Assembly: GCA_037176845.1 (NCBI GenBank)
Contig: JAYKXP010000045.1
Span: forward strand, 62,001 to 126,000
DNA from: Paramarasmius palmivorus
Lineage: Eukaryota; Basidiomycota; Agaricomycetes; Agaricales; Marasmiaceae
Reading direction: 5' to 3'
Length of the DNA: 64,000 nucleotides
Shown here: positions 45,721 through 56,109 of the stretch, piece by piece
Numbering within the stretch: the stretch's first letter is position 1
Layout: the number at the start of each line of letters is the position of its first letter
Program-made: the position numbers and the translations under genes
Notes under the pieces: generated by a model
Seen by the model: the letters and a program-made list of their open reading frames with translations, nothing else
The model's database searches: none
What the model was told of the DNA's origin: nothing

Positions 45721-47298
45721 ATGCATATCCCACCAAGCCAATCAAAGGACTCTACAGTCTCGAAACCCAGTTACACAGCAACCATCAACGCGCTGCCACC
45801 AGAGATCCTTTCCGAGATATTTCTCCTGAATCATCTTGAACATCGGGAATTCGACATTTACACTCAGTTCGCTGTGCATCCTTCTACTTCCAATGATATG
45901 CACTGTCATTCAACGGGCTCTCATCTAGGTGCGATATGTCGCAACTGGAGAAATGTATCACTGTCCACACCAGGTCTTTGGGCGGCCATGTTCGTCGACC
46001 TTGAAGATGCACCCCGTTTCTGCGGCACACTAGAACGCGTGCAAACACACCTTGAGCGTTCAAAGTCATGCCCTCTCTCGATTACACTCAGCTTCCTTAA
46101 TTTCAACCTCGATCATTCCATGGAGCTCATCACCCCCTCGAACGATAATAGCGCCGCATCAGCATCGACCAGCCACAACCTGTTGATGCTCATTCTCCAA
46201 CACGCCCATCGCATTCGTCGTCTCTCCGTTGTCTTGAATCACAATGTTTACCCTGCCTTTGTGTCCTCGTTTCTGCCTCATTTTCGCGGCCACTTCACCG
46301 ATGTCACCGAAGTTACCCTGACCTCGCGCTTTGGTGGTGATTCGTATGCCGCCCTCGACGAGCTCTCGGAATTGCCGCTGATACGCAGCGTCAGCGTCCA
46401 TCATGGAGCAGTCGTCATGAGGCACTCGCCGACCACGTTCCCCATTCCCCAAGTCACCAACCTCTCATTTGATATGGCTGAAATATCCTATTTCTTTACC
46501 ATCTTATCCCTTTGCCAAAAACTCCAGTATATGGAAGTCGCGCTCTGGGTCGCCAGACCACTTGACAAAGGTCTTCCAGCCGTGTCGCACTCAGGCATGC
46601 GGTGTTTGGACCTCACTTTACCGCAGTACCGATCGCATTTCGACGATTATACGGAACTCGTAAAATTCCTTACCTTTCCGGCACTGACTTGCTTCTCGTT
46701 CGCACTCAGGTGCATAACAGCAGCATCGCCACATCAGATGGAAGCATTCCGAAGTTCCTTCCAGAGCTTCGTGGATGCATTCGCTTGCTTCATCGCGCGA
46801 TGCCCTAGCATCGAGGAATTTTCCTTGGATGATTCGTCGTTTGAGGACCAACATTTGCTGCTCTTTCTCAACAAGATGCCCAACGTCGTAGCATTGGACG
46901 TCCGTATTCTCACTACCCATGACTTCGGTCTGAAGCCGACTATAACTCCTCGCGTCTTTAAGGAATTGGGCGATAGGCAGGTGCTCCCGCAATTAAAGGA
47001 TTTACGATTGGAAATTGCTCCTCACACGGTAGAGAGACGTTGCTCTGAAGATTCATTCCTTGAAAATGGTGTTTTTGAAGAGATGCTTGTACGCAGGAGA
47101 GAATCGCAGGAACATCGGTTGCGGTCTGCGTATTTGAAGGTTAGGCAACTACCCAGGCCGCCTGTTGACTGTGATGTTCTGCGAAAGCTGCGACGGGAAG
47201 GTCTTGCGGTGAGGGTCGTGCACCATATCTCATCTGATTCTTATTCCCCTGGGGCCGGAGAGGTGGACATACTCCCGTATGTGATAGACTCCATTTAA
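45721..47298 (+). CDS. F-box/LRR-like protein (intact, 525 residues)
   Basis: This is a predicted SCF ubiquitin-ligase adaptor. The first ATG of the frame is at 45721; sequence before it belongs to the shared leader. The F-box follows at about residues 22-90 (INALPPEILSEIFLLNHLEH, LGAICRNWRNVSLSTPGLW). Then come the RVQTHLERSKSCPLSITLSF segment, an irregular leucine-rich body and the family end (LPQLKDLRLEI, LRSAYLKVRQ, VDILPYVIDSI). There is no intron or break. It is the most diverged of the intact members and ends the F-box-rich region. Its 3' end faces the transporter gene. Confidence 0.88.
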   Translation: MHIPPSQSKDSTVSKPSYTATINALPPEILSEIFLLNHLEHREFDIYTQFAVHPSTSNDMHCHSTGSHLGAICRNWRNVSLSTPGLWAAMFVDLEDAPRFCGTLERVQTHLERSKSCPLSITLSFLNFNLDHSMELITPSNDNSAASASTSHNLLMLILQHAHRIRRLSVVLNHNVYPAFVSSFLPHFRGHFTDVTEVTLTSRFGGDSYAALDELSELPLIRSVSVHHGAVVMRHSPTTFPIPQVTNLSFDMAEISYFFTILSLCQKLQYMEVALWVARPLDKGLPAVSHSGMRCLDLTLPQYRSHFDDYTELVKFLTFPALTCFSFALRCITAASPHQMEAFRSSFQSFVDAFACFIARCPSIEEFSLDDSSFEDQHLLLFLNKMPNVVALDVRILTTHDFGLKPTITPRVFKELGDRQVLPQLKDLRLEIAPHTVERRCSEDSFLENGVFEEMLVRRRESQEHRLRSAYLKVRQLPRPPVDCDVLRKLRREGLAVRVVHHISSDSYSPGAGEVDILPYVIDSI

Positions 47299-47521
47299 CT
47301 GTTGGTATTATTTTCCAACTCTATGATAACGCCTACGCCAACTTCTCAACATCTACTTGTTTCTTACAACCATCGGATCCTTGTTACTCGTTTACCCGGA
47401 CTGTTGGTATATAAATCAGCTCCTTTCCTTAGCTTCGTTGGTCTTATTTTGCCTCAGTACTGGTACATACGTGTTATAAAATGTCCAGGTTTCAGGTGAT
47501 ATAAGGCTCTCAGCTATAGTA

Positions 47522-47540
47522 CCTAGACGTTACGTCTAGG
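47522..47540. other. Perfect 19-nt palindrome between convergent genes
   Basis: CCTAGACGT, one T and ACGTCTAGG form 9-bp arms. It lies between the 3' end of the F-box gene (47298) and the stop of the convergent transporter gene (47688). It may form a hairpin in either 3' UTR or bind a dimeric protein. No function is known. Confidence 0.4.
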
Positions 47541-47687
47541 GAGCTACTACAATCATCAATCGCATCTTTCAACAGGAAGAGAACATACCCCAGCAGGCAC
47601 ATCCGTCTGGTAAGCTCCATAACTCGTGGACAAGATTTAGATAATGCGATATATACGTGCATGTGTATGCTTTTTCTGCGGTAAAGC

Positions 47688-49381
47688 TCAATGGCCCAAT
47701 GAATTTGAGTTATCTGAGCACTCAAAGGCTCTACCTATTGTTCCATTTCTATACGCCTGTATAATCTGCAATACTACACCATAGGTCCCTCCACCACATA
47801 TGAACACACCCAAAAGAACCAACAATACATGCATGGAATACATCACAAGCCCCTTTGAGCGCCCATTATCGTGAATCCAAAGGAACCCTGGTAGAACCAA
47901 CGCCAGAGGAGCGAAGCATAAAGATCCCGTGAGTGAGATCAAATAGTTGAATATAGGTATCGCGGATGCCAATACAAACGCGATCAAGCCAAGGATTATC
48001 GTACAACTCAACCAAGTACCCCAATGGATTACTGTGTTGGCTTGTAGATGTCGGGAGTTTCGGAGTATACGAACGAACGCGTATTTTGCAGCAACCTGAA
48101 ATAAAGCACTGGATTAGTCAATGTCCTATCTGCAGTCGGACCACTCACATGAAGATATAAACAACCGCTGACTACGAGTCCGAATAACCCTATACCATAT
48201 GATACCTTTTTGATTACGGGCCCTGCGCTCTACAGGTGCCTCTCAATTTAAGCCGAAATCAATTTGAATCCATTGCTTACCCCCAAACTCGGACTTGCTA
48301 CCCACATACCACACCACCTATACACGACCAGGCTAACCGCGACATATGCCGCTGTGACACTCCCCATCGCCACGTAAAGCGCCTTTCGATACTCCTTCGG
48401 CCGACGCATTTCTGCAATGATAGGTAGAAAGGCCGATGTCCCGGCAGAGGAAATGAATATAGTGCAGGTAGCGCTCATGCCATTTGCAAAAGTCGCAATA
48501 TCTCGTGGGGGAAATGCATAAAAACCCAATTCGAATGGTCCGGTTTGAGGTGCAGCTGCCGGTCTATCCAGTTGAGTTACTGCCACCCTGGGAGTAGTAC
48601 TATAGTCAGCCTAACATCTAAAGAGCAAGGCAAAACTCACACGACAGTCATAACAGCAACAAAAACGCTGAGCGTGCCTACCCAAGTTAACCAAGCTAAA
48701 TCATGGAATCGTCGTATGCTCGCCGCTACGATCACAAACACCGTTGAGACGAGGGAAAACCATACGGTGCAGGTTGCGTGTGACGAAAGAGCATTAAGAG
48801 CGACAGATACACCGAGGATACCTGACCCAGCACACAAGACGTATCTGTTAAAACGGAATTGAGCCGTAACATCGGGGGAAGTGAAAGATAAACACACGCG
48901 GCGCTATATATTATACCAACGACTTCTTTCAGTACCGGTCCGCCTATAATTTCGGCCATGTCGACAATAGTATGGCATCCAGGATGGTTGTTCCTGAAGT
49001 CTCCTAGTATGACAGCAGTGTCTGGAGAGTATCACATCAGGCCACATCTCCGAATCGTCAAGATACGTACACGTATTCAATAGCCCCCATCCGAACAGAC
49101 TCAAACCTCCTCCAACAGCACCCAGCGCCACCATCGCCGTTGGAATACTGAGGACGCCTGTTGCGAATAACACTGTTGTTACGAATAAGTGACCCCAAGA
49201 AGCCGTAAACGCAAAAATGATATGAACCTTTTAGGAAAATCAGCGCTGCCCTCGGCCATCCTACAGTCCTAAAGTCGACGCCATCCTTTGTTCTTTTGAA
49301 CACCTCCTGATCTTGCTCTTGCTCTTGCTCTTCAAGTAATCCATGACGGCCCTTTTCGTCGAAAGCTTCAGATTCTGACAT
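47688..49381 (-). CDS. Amino acid transporter, AVT/AAAP family (vacuolar type)
   Basis: This is a predicted membrane carrier that moves neutral amino acids across the vacuolar membrane by proton exchange, as known for fungal Avt proteins. The ATG is at 49381. The hydrophilic N-terminus has an EQEQEQ tract encoded by a CTCTTG repeat. After a first intron the first membrane segment carries the family signature (VLFATGVLSIPTAMVALG). Later exons contain GDFRNNHPG, LCAGSGILGVSVALNALSSH, IFISSAGTSAFLPIIAEM and a C-terminal pair of membrane segments. Intron ends are GT..AG, and the family's transmembrane pattern is covered from start to end. Which Avt subgroup, and the substrate, cannot be told from sequence alone. 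Confidence 0.85.
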
Positions 49382-49788
49382 GGAGCAATGAACGAACATA
49401 GGACTAGTGGAACGATTCTTTAAGTATGTCATTGCACAAACCTGCTGATCGTATTAGTCAAGCATCGGTGAGACGAATCTCCTTACAAAGTAACCAACTT
49501 CTCTTGATCTACAGCGGGAGAGTCTTGATAAGAAGCGTCCAAGCACAAGACAAGATGTTCGCTTTGAACACATGACGACGTCTATCTGTAACCGAAACAC
49601 ATCAGCTCCTAACGTCTCGATAAGAACGCGACAAGGTGAGAAGAACAGGGTCTGATAGGCAGACAGGCAGCTTTGTCGTCGAAGATAGGCATAATGAGAT
49701 GGAGAGTGTGGCTTATCATCGAGATAGTATCACGGCAGAAAAAGTAGGTCGGAAGATAGTATTTTGGTATTGCAGTCTAGGCTATCTT
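49382..49788. other. Intergenic between ERG2 and the transporter
   Basis: This stretch holds the 3' flank of ERG2 and the 5' flank of the transporter, both on the minus strand. No motif was recognised. Confidence 0.4.
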
Positions 49789-50596
49789 CTATATCTTTCC
49801 GACGAGTAGATTTCCTATCATCTCCCGTGCCGTCCACTTGACAGTCGTCCATAATGATACATAATCAAGAGTCGACGTAAAGGTATCAGCAAATCCGAAT
49901 GGTAGCATTGGCGGTATCCATCCTACAATGGTCATTAGAGGCAGGAAAGCACGCGAATCGCAGACCATGCTCACCTCGCACATACTCCAACGCAAAGCAC
50001 CCCTCGTGCATCTTGTACTGTATCGTCTTTCCCCTTGGTAGATGATTGACGGATCCTGGTGGGTAGACTCTCTTCTCTAATTCCCCCGGTGCAAACGCCC
50101 ATTGCTCCCCAACCAATATATTGAAGTAATCATCGCCGGTATGCAGCCCAGAATGCCCTTCCGTTCCAAGGGGTGTTCCAAAGACGATGAGGTACTCGGT
50201 AATAGACGCGTGTATGATATACATTGCACCCATTGCTCCGCCGGCGTTATTGAATACCCATTCCGAGGTGTTGGCGTTCAATCGAATTTGTTGAGGTGTG
50301 TAGGTAGAGGTGAGATTCGTGATTATGTGGTCAATCATGCCAGCAGTCGAGTTAGGAGAAGCAGCAATGGATTCTTGTGCGAGTTCGTGAAGGAAGTTTG
50401 GGTCTAGGACATACCAACGGTCCTATAGACAATCTTAGCTTCATCCAGATGCAAGAGGAATGTGACGCACCTTGATCGAATCCAACCATCTTAGTCCTTG
50501 TATGAACAAGGAAACGAGACCGAAGACGATAATCCATTTTGTAGTCGAGGATTCCGCCGGCGGTTGTTTCGCTTGCTTTTTGGCACTGGTAGTCAT
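49789..50596 (-). CDS. Sterol C-8 isomerase (ERG2/sigma-1 receptor family)
   Basis: This enzyme of ergosterol synthesis shifts the sterol double bond from C8 to C7 at the endoplasmic reticulum membrane. Exons 50596-50471, 50422-49975 and 49922-49789 give 235 residues, close to the yeast protein. An N-terminal membrane segment (WIIVFGLVSLFIQGLRWL) is followed by strongly conserved family blocks: EWVFNNAGGAMGAMYIIHAS, YLIVFGTPLGTEGHSGLH, DDYFNIL, YKMHEGCFALEYVRG and GWIPPMLPFGFADTFTSTLD. All parts of the family are present and the frame is intact. It is a single-copy housekeeping gene in most fungi, so it marks a core segment next to the accessory region. Confidence 0.96.
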
Positions 50597-50720
50597 TTGG
50601 CGTCGGGGTGCCCGCTAGCCGATAGTGAACTTTATAGTCAGCAAAAAAAGGAAAAGATATCGAACGATTTTTTGAATGGTCTGACTTTGATTGGGCCCGC
50701 GGTGACCGGATTGCATCACA

Positions 50721-50743
50721 ATAGATAGATAGATAGATAGATA
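50721..50743. repeat. AGAT microsatellite
   Basis: About five tandem AGAT units lie about 125 bases upstream of the ERG2 start codon on the opposite strand. Confidence 0.85.
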
Positions 50744-50969
50744 TTACCCTGCAGACAACGCATGACAAATTGCAATGGCTGGGCGTTGGAACTTGGCATT
50801 ATGCGACAGCCTCCACAAGTACTGCACAGGTTGTGGTTAGAGCTCAATGTCTTTTCAGAACGAGGAATCTGCCAGGACTTGCCTTGGATATGAAACCAAG
50901 TTGACATCCCGGTACAAAGTGAAGCTAGTGAAGAACTGTGAAGAACCGAACGCCTGACTCGGGGTCAAT

Positions 50970-51030
50970 GGACAACCACGTGGCAACCTTCTTAGTTCAA
51001 GCGCCCAGGGCGCTTGACGTAATTTGATCC
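50970..51030 (+). promoter_or_regulatory. Leader with CCACGTGG before an F-box pseudogene
   Basis: ACCACGTGGC (palindrome at 50977-50984) is followed by GGGCGCTTGACGTAATT, which resembles the GGCGCCTAAT/TGACGTCA part of other leaders but lies after, not before, the G-box. The F-box start is about 190 bases downstream. Confidence 0.5.
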
Positions 51031-51176
51031 TTTTTCTAACTGCTGGGTGCTTCTTGGACTGCTACCCCCATCATCGTTAGATCGAGTCGAATCGAAACTG
51101 AACCGTATGTTTTTCTTCAGTATCTCAGGAACAGAATCAATTAGTAAGTCAAGGGTTTTCAAGGACATTGGGAATC

Positions 51177-52770
51177 ATGAAACAGCCAGAGTCTCAACAT
51201 CCCGCCGCCATCAGATCTACTCAGATCATTTCTCTACCGCCAGAGATCTTTGCCGATATATTTCTTCTTGACACTAGACGGTGATTCCGGTTCTCGGTCG
51301 ATCGCATGCCGTTTGGGAAGCGTGTGCCGTCTGTGGAGAGAGGTGGCTTTGTCGAATCCCGACCTTTGGTCGTCGATTACGTTGGAAGCAAAGGGTCCAC
51401 CCTTTTCTTCGAGAATGCAAGGGTGTCCTCAGACACATCTCGAACGCTCACAATCCCACCCATTGTACATCACCCTCAACTTTCACGGTTTCGACGAAGA
51501 GGATGGCGAGGACTTCATCGAAGGACTGGGCTCCCCTGTGCCGCCTGAAGAGATCGAGGACCCCGATGATCCATTTATCCTCTCGGCACTCGTGAACCTC
51601 ATCCTTGATCAGACACATCGAATTCGACATCTCGCACTCAGCTTCACCGATGTGGAATCACACGACTTCGAGCGCCAATTCGTATTCCATTTCCAAGGTC
51701 GCCTCCCAAATCTCACTCGTCTTTTCGTCTCCAGACGTGAGGGCATCCCAACAAACCTCTTAGACGTATTCTCAGAGTGTCAGTTATTACACAGAATTTC
51801 TCTGTCCAGGAACTGTGCACAACCCGAGCGTTCTCAGCGGTTTCCCTACTCCCGCATAACGGAGCTTTCTGTATGGGATACGACCACTGGAGATGCCGTC
51901 ACGCTGCTCTCCAAGTTTTCCAATCTCCTAACTGCGAACATCGTTTTGGACAGGAACGAGTTCACTTCTGGTAGTGGTAGTGGATCAACCTCGTCCTTTC
52001 TCGCAGATGGAAACTCTTCATGTTGAGTTAGCGAATGGGTTCTTCCCAGGGCCATTACCCACACTACTAGATGCCCTTTCGTTGCCTGTGTTGACGAGGA
52101 CTTTGGAGGTATCATTAGGCTGTTACATCTTCCTCCATCTTCACCGAGGCTTTTCATTTCCCGTGGATGCCTTAATCTCTCTCGTGATGCGATGTCCAAA
52201 CATCAGGTTATTCCGCCTTGTCAACATTCCTTGTAGCGAAAAGCGCTACTGACCCTGCTGAATAATATGCCCAAGCTCCAAATGCTGGACATTCACAATA
52301 AAGCCAACATCATTCCCAATACGCAGCCCGCGTTGAACGCCGTGTTGGAAGGGTTAAGTCGTGGAGACATCGTTTCGGAGTTGGAAAGACTGACTCATTT
52401 CAAGACGAATCAGCAGGTTTCAGCCAAAATCAGCGCTAATCAGCACAAATCTGCCGATCTCAGCCAAAATCACAGGTGAGGTTTTTCCTGATGGAAGTTG
52501 AGATTCGAGGAATATCAACTGGAGAAGGGATCTCTCGAGAAGATGCTTAGGTATCGCTTCGTTAACTCTCAAGGACATCGTATCCGGTCAGTGCACCTGG
52601 AAATTCATCACGAAGCGGGACTCAATCTCGATCTTGTCTTGTTACGAGACATGCAGCGCAACGGCTTATCGGTAAAGGTGATTCATTCTAGAGTGGTGGT
52701 GGAGACGGTTGAATCTGCAATACCCCATCTCCGAAAGGAAGTGGTGGACGTACTTGGAGATACGATATAG
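51177..52770 (+). pseudogene. F-box protein gene broken by several frameshifts
   Basis: The start (ESQHPAAIRSTQIISLPPEIF) runs into a stop near 51280. The body resumes in another frame (LGSVCRLWREVALSNPDLW, THLERSQSHPLYITLNFHGF) until 52026. A third frame carries METLHVELANGF, and the last part reads FEEYQLEKGSLEKMLRYR to VDVLGDTI at 52768. At least three shifts are needed, and one place (52400-52475) has a short imperfect repeat insertion. All domains of the family are represented, so decay seems fairly recent. Confidence 0.85.
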
Positions 52771-54049
52771 TATGTTCTCGGTGCCTTCGTATGCTTCTCG
52801 CGCCCAAAAATGACATATATATCACCGCGCTTGTTCAAGTATACCTCTTGTTTGGAATTTAGGATCGAAATACTTGCATGTTCAAATCACTCAATATTTT
52901 TTTGGCTTCCCTAACAGAGGGATTAAACAAGTTGCAAAGTCGAAATTTCAGAGTTTTCTCAGTATCCTTGCAGTATCCACTCGACCGCTACTGTCACCTG
53001 ATGAGAAATTCCTAATGACGTATCAATGCATCATCGCCGTCGGTCCATCAACCAGGCTAACATTCCAGGTTTCTCACCGTGGCACTGACGTTCTCTGAGT
53101 CTTTGATAGACAGCCCAACAGCAAGGTACCAATTCTTCCATAAGAAGAGAGTGTTTTGAATTATCCCCTGCCTTCGATTCTGATGGATGTTGGATGAATG
53201 CTCTCAGTACTCAGTACGTTCATACATCATACATCTAGAGAATGGAACCATTCTCGGTACGTTGCCTCGTTGGGACTATATCTAGGTATACTATAGGCTG
53301 GCATCTATTATAGAAGTTTCTCATTCACTACCGTGACCAAACTAACCACGGGATACCGAACATCAGGTTTTGTCCCACCGTTGAGAACTAGATCGTGTGT
53401 ATCTGTTTCCGTATATACGAACATTTATACCAGAAATTCGGCCCTGTAAAAGCTGTAGAAACGTTGTATATACGGAAACAGATACACTCTGATATCGCTC
53501 AGTGTGTTTCCTATCTCTAACCGAAGTGAATTGTGGAAAGACATCTGCTATTTCACCGTAGATCACGTCACATAATCAAACCTAATATGAAGCCATCCAT
53601 GATCATCAATGACTCGTAGATTAGATTACTCACTCTGAAGGTACAGTATGGTCAGTATGGTAGGTGTACTAGTAGGTTTACTCCTCGGGCTTCTTCACAA
53701 TTGCATCTCAAAGCAAGAGCTTCATACTCAGGTACTCTGAAGGAATGCTGCTGCTGTCGTTCACGACAAGGATACTCATACACTGTATTTTTAGTGATCT
53801 ATGCTGGCAGTGTTCAACTCCGCATTCCTGATAATCAACATTCACATAAATCACGTCACGTCAATAGTATGTATTATTTCTTAAATCGGTTTCAAACTAC
53901 TAAAGAAAGGTTTCTAGCTGTTGTCTCAAAACACAACGTTCACCCTCGCACATTCTTCCATATCTGGCTTGGACGAGCCACGCACCGTACTCAAAGCTCG
54001 TGGCATTCTTACAGCACCAAAGTACACGTCGACCCCAAATTTCGACAGA
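52771..54049. other. Intergenic with an inverted repeat
   Basis: Only the inverted repeat at 53397-53487 stands out. Short frames show no family resemblance. The last part should hold the promoter of the gene at 54050. Confidence 0.4.
53397..53487. repeat. Perfect 22-bp inverted repeat with 47-nt spacer
   Basis: Arms at 53397-53418 and 53466-53487 are exact reverse complements (left arm begins GTGTATCTGTTTCCG). It could be a very short MITE-like relic, or a hairpin. No target-site duplication was recognised and no second copy was seen in the window. Confidence 0.8.
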
Positions 54050-56109
54050 ATGACAATTGCTCTCCGCATGCTCATTCTTGTCATCGTCTTGCTTTTGGAC
54101 TATGGGGTTGCACAGTCCCTAGTTCCACCTTCGACATGGCAGGTTCGTCTCACGCATAACCTTCCATAACCGCAAACTTCTTACCTCCATAAACTAGAAT
54201 TCAACGATCACCATACCGATGGCCTCGCGTGTCTCCTTGGCGGCGTCTGCAATTGATGTTTCTATCCAGCAGCTGGACTATAACCTTACATACTGCTCAA
54301 TAACTGGACCTTACTGTCTTCAATCCTCTATCACACTACACCTAGAACTGTGCTTATTCGATCTCTTCACCAACCAGACCACATATGAGGACCATGTTGG
54401 ACGATTCTTCAATTTGCGAGGCGAAGTCGGCACTGGAAACCTCCCTTCTGAAGAATCCCCGTACGCTCTTATTTCTATTCGATTTATCCAAATTTTGATT
54501 ATGATATACCAGAAACGACATAGTGGAAATAGTAGATGTGCGTGATATTGTACGGTTTCAGCTTGGCTTAGTGCACTAACAATGAGGTGATTGCAGATCA
54601 GCATGTAAGGTTCTCGTTAGTCCCTTCTACACGTCAGGCTAACGGTCAGATGAATTGAAAGCCAATACGGTTATGCAGCGTTTCATGCATACCTTGCATA
54701 TAAAAATGATACCTTTCTCCAATTGGCCGAGGGAGCATGGAATAGAGCAAACATGTTTGTTGTCTCCGGAGATCAAAACACAGACATCTTGCGTCCGGTG
54801 TGCCCATTGAGCTCCAACAAGAGTCCGTTACTAATTTATTTGTACTACAAGTTATACGGAGCTAATCAAAGATTCCCAGGTGCGGAATTTGGAGGAAGCT
54901 TGGTTACAACCGGACTTGTAAGGCTAAAGATCCATTTTCATGTTATATGCTGAATTCCTCGCACCCCTTAGGATGCGGTCAACTTGACTTATATCTATGC
55001 GACTCTGAGTGGGTACGCTACTATCATAACATGATTGGAGTTTGACGAACACTGAAGGAAACTACTTAGGAGATTTATTGCGTGGGTACCGTGCCGTGAT
55101 CCGTGTTTATCGTCACTTATAGAATTCTCCCTTAGCCTTTCTGCATTACTCGCTGGTGAAACTTCTAATACAACATACGCGAATACCGCAAAGAGTACGA
55201 CGAATTTCGTGAAAGCCAAGTTGTTTAGCGGCAGGAGTCCAGGAAACCCACAGTCGACTCGTGTAACGAACAATTGTACACTTAGCTTCGACGAGCCCAG
55301 CGCAGAGGGCACTGCGTGGTGGATTGATGGCATATCTTCTATGATTGCCACAGATAATTGGGAAGCACAAGACGCTATGAATTTGTAGGTCTGACTCTTT
55401 CACTTTTCGAATGCTCATGGTCTCTGTGAATATTATAAAGGCTCCAACAGGCGATTCTCGGATCCACCAAGCAGAATTGGGTAAACGTTTTTGGCATTCT
55501 TAGTGACACTCAGTTGCGCGGAGATCGCGGATCTCTTGTCAATGCCTTCGTGCAATCCTATGGGCGAATAATAAAATCCGACGACCTCCGATCCTATATC
55601 TCTACCTTTGTCTCTGTGCAAGTACGTCATCCTGGATATAACACAGACATATTTCTAATTAGGTTGGCTAGTATAATGCAGTCCTGAACAACGCTCGATC
55701 CCCAGATATTGAAATATACAAGGAATGGACACCTTCGGCAGGATCTGCCACATTCATACCGTGGAATCAAATAACCGCCATATTTGCGCTACTTGCTGGT
55801 ACGGTCCTGCCTGACCATGTAAACGTAGCGGCGTCTCCAACTGGGCCAGCCTCTGTCGAGACGGCCATTACTGGTGGTTCACAACATTCCTACCGAGGAG
55901 CAATAATTGGAGGTGCCGTCGGCGGGTGTATCACTCTGGCAATGTTTATTCTCCTTGCTGTAGCCTGTCACCGTCGTATATCCAAGTCAGGAGATGATAT
56001 TTCGCCATTCGTAATGGAGGCCGCCAACCCCAGACCTCAAGGAAAAAATCAGTTATGGAACGAAGACGAAATGCCACCCAATTATGAATTTGTTGTTAAT
56101 TCGCGTTGA
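54050..56109 (+). CDS. GH76-like (alpha-1,6-mannanase family) membrane-anchored protein
   Basis: The ATG at 54050 begins a signal peptide (MTIALRMLILVIVLLLDYG). After an intron, NSTITIPMASRVSLAASAID and following matches the start of fungal GH76-like proteins. Later exons contain QYGYAAFHAYLAYKNDTFLQ, LSALLAGETSNTTYANTAKS and AWWIDGISSMIATDNW. The family's end block is split by a short intron (YISTFVSVQ, then YNAVLNNA). A single transmembrane segment (GAIIGGAVGGCITLAMFILL) and a short cytoplasmic tail ending at 56109 follow. It would act at the cell surface on mannan-type glycans or wall proteins. I did not see the Asp-Asp catalytic pair typical of GH76, so activity is uncertain. Exons between 54460 and 54640 and near 55000-55080 are not resolved. 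Confidence 0.7.

Larger units (their letters stand above)
50597..51176. other. Intergenic with microsatellite and G-box
   Basis: This stretch contains the ERG2 promoter, the AGAT microsatellite and a CCACGTGG-containing leader. No gene is seen. Confidence 0.4.
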
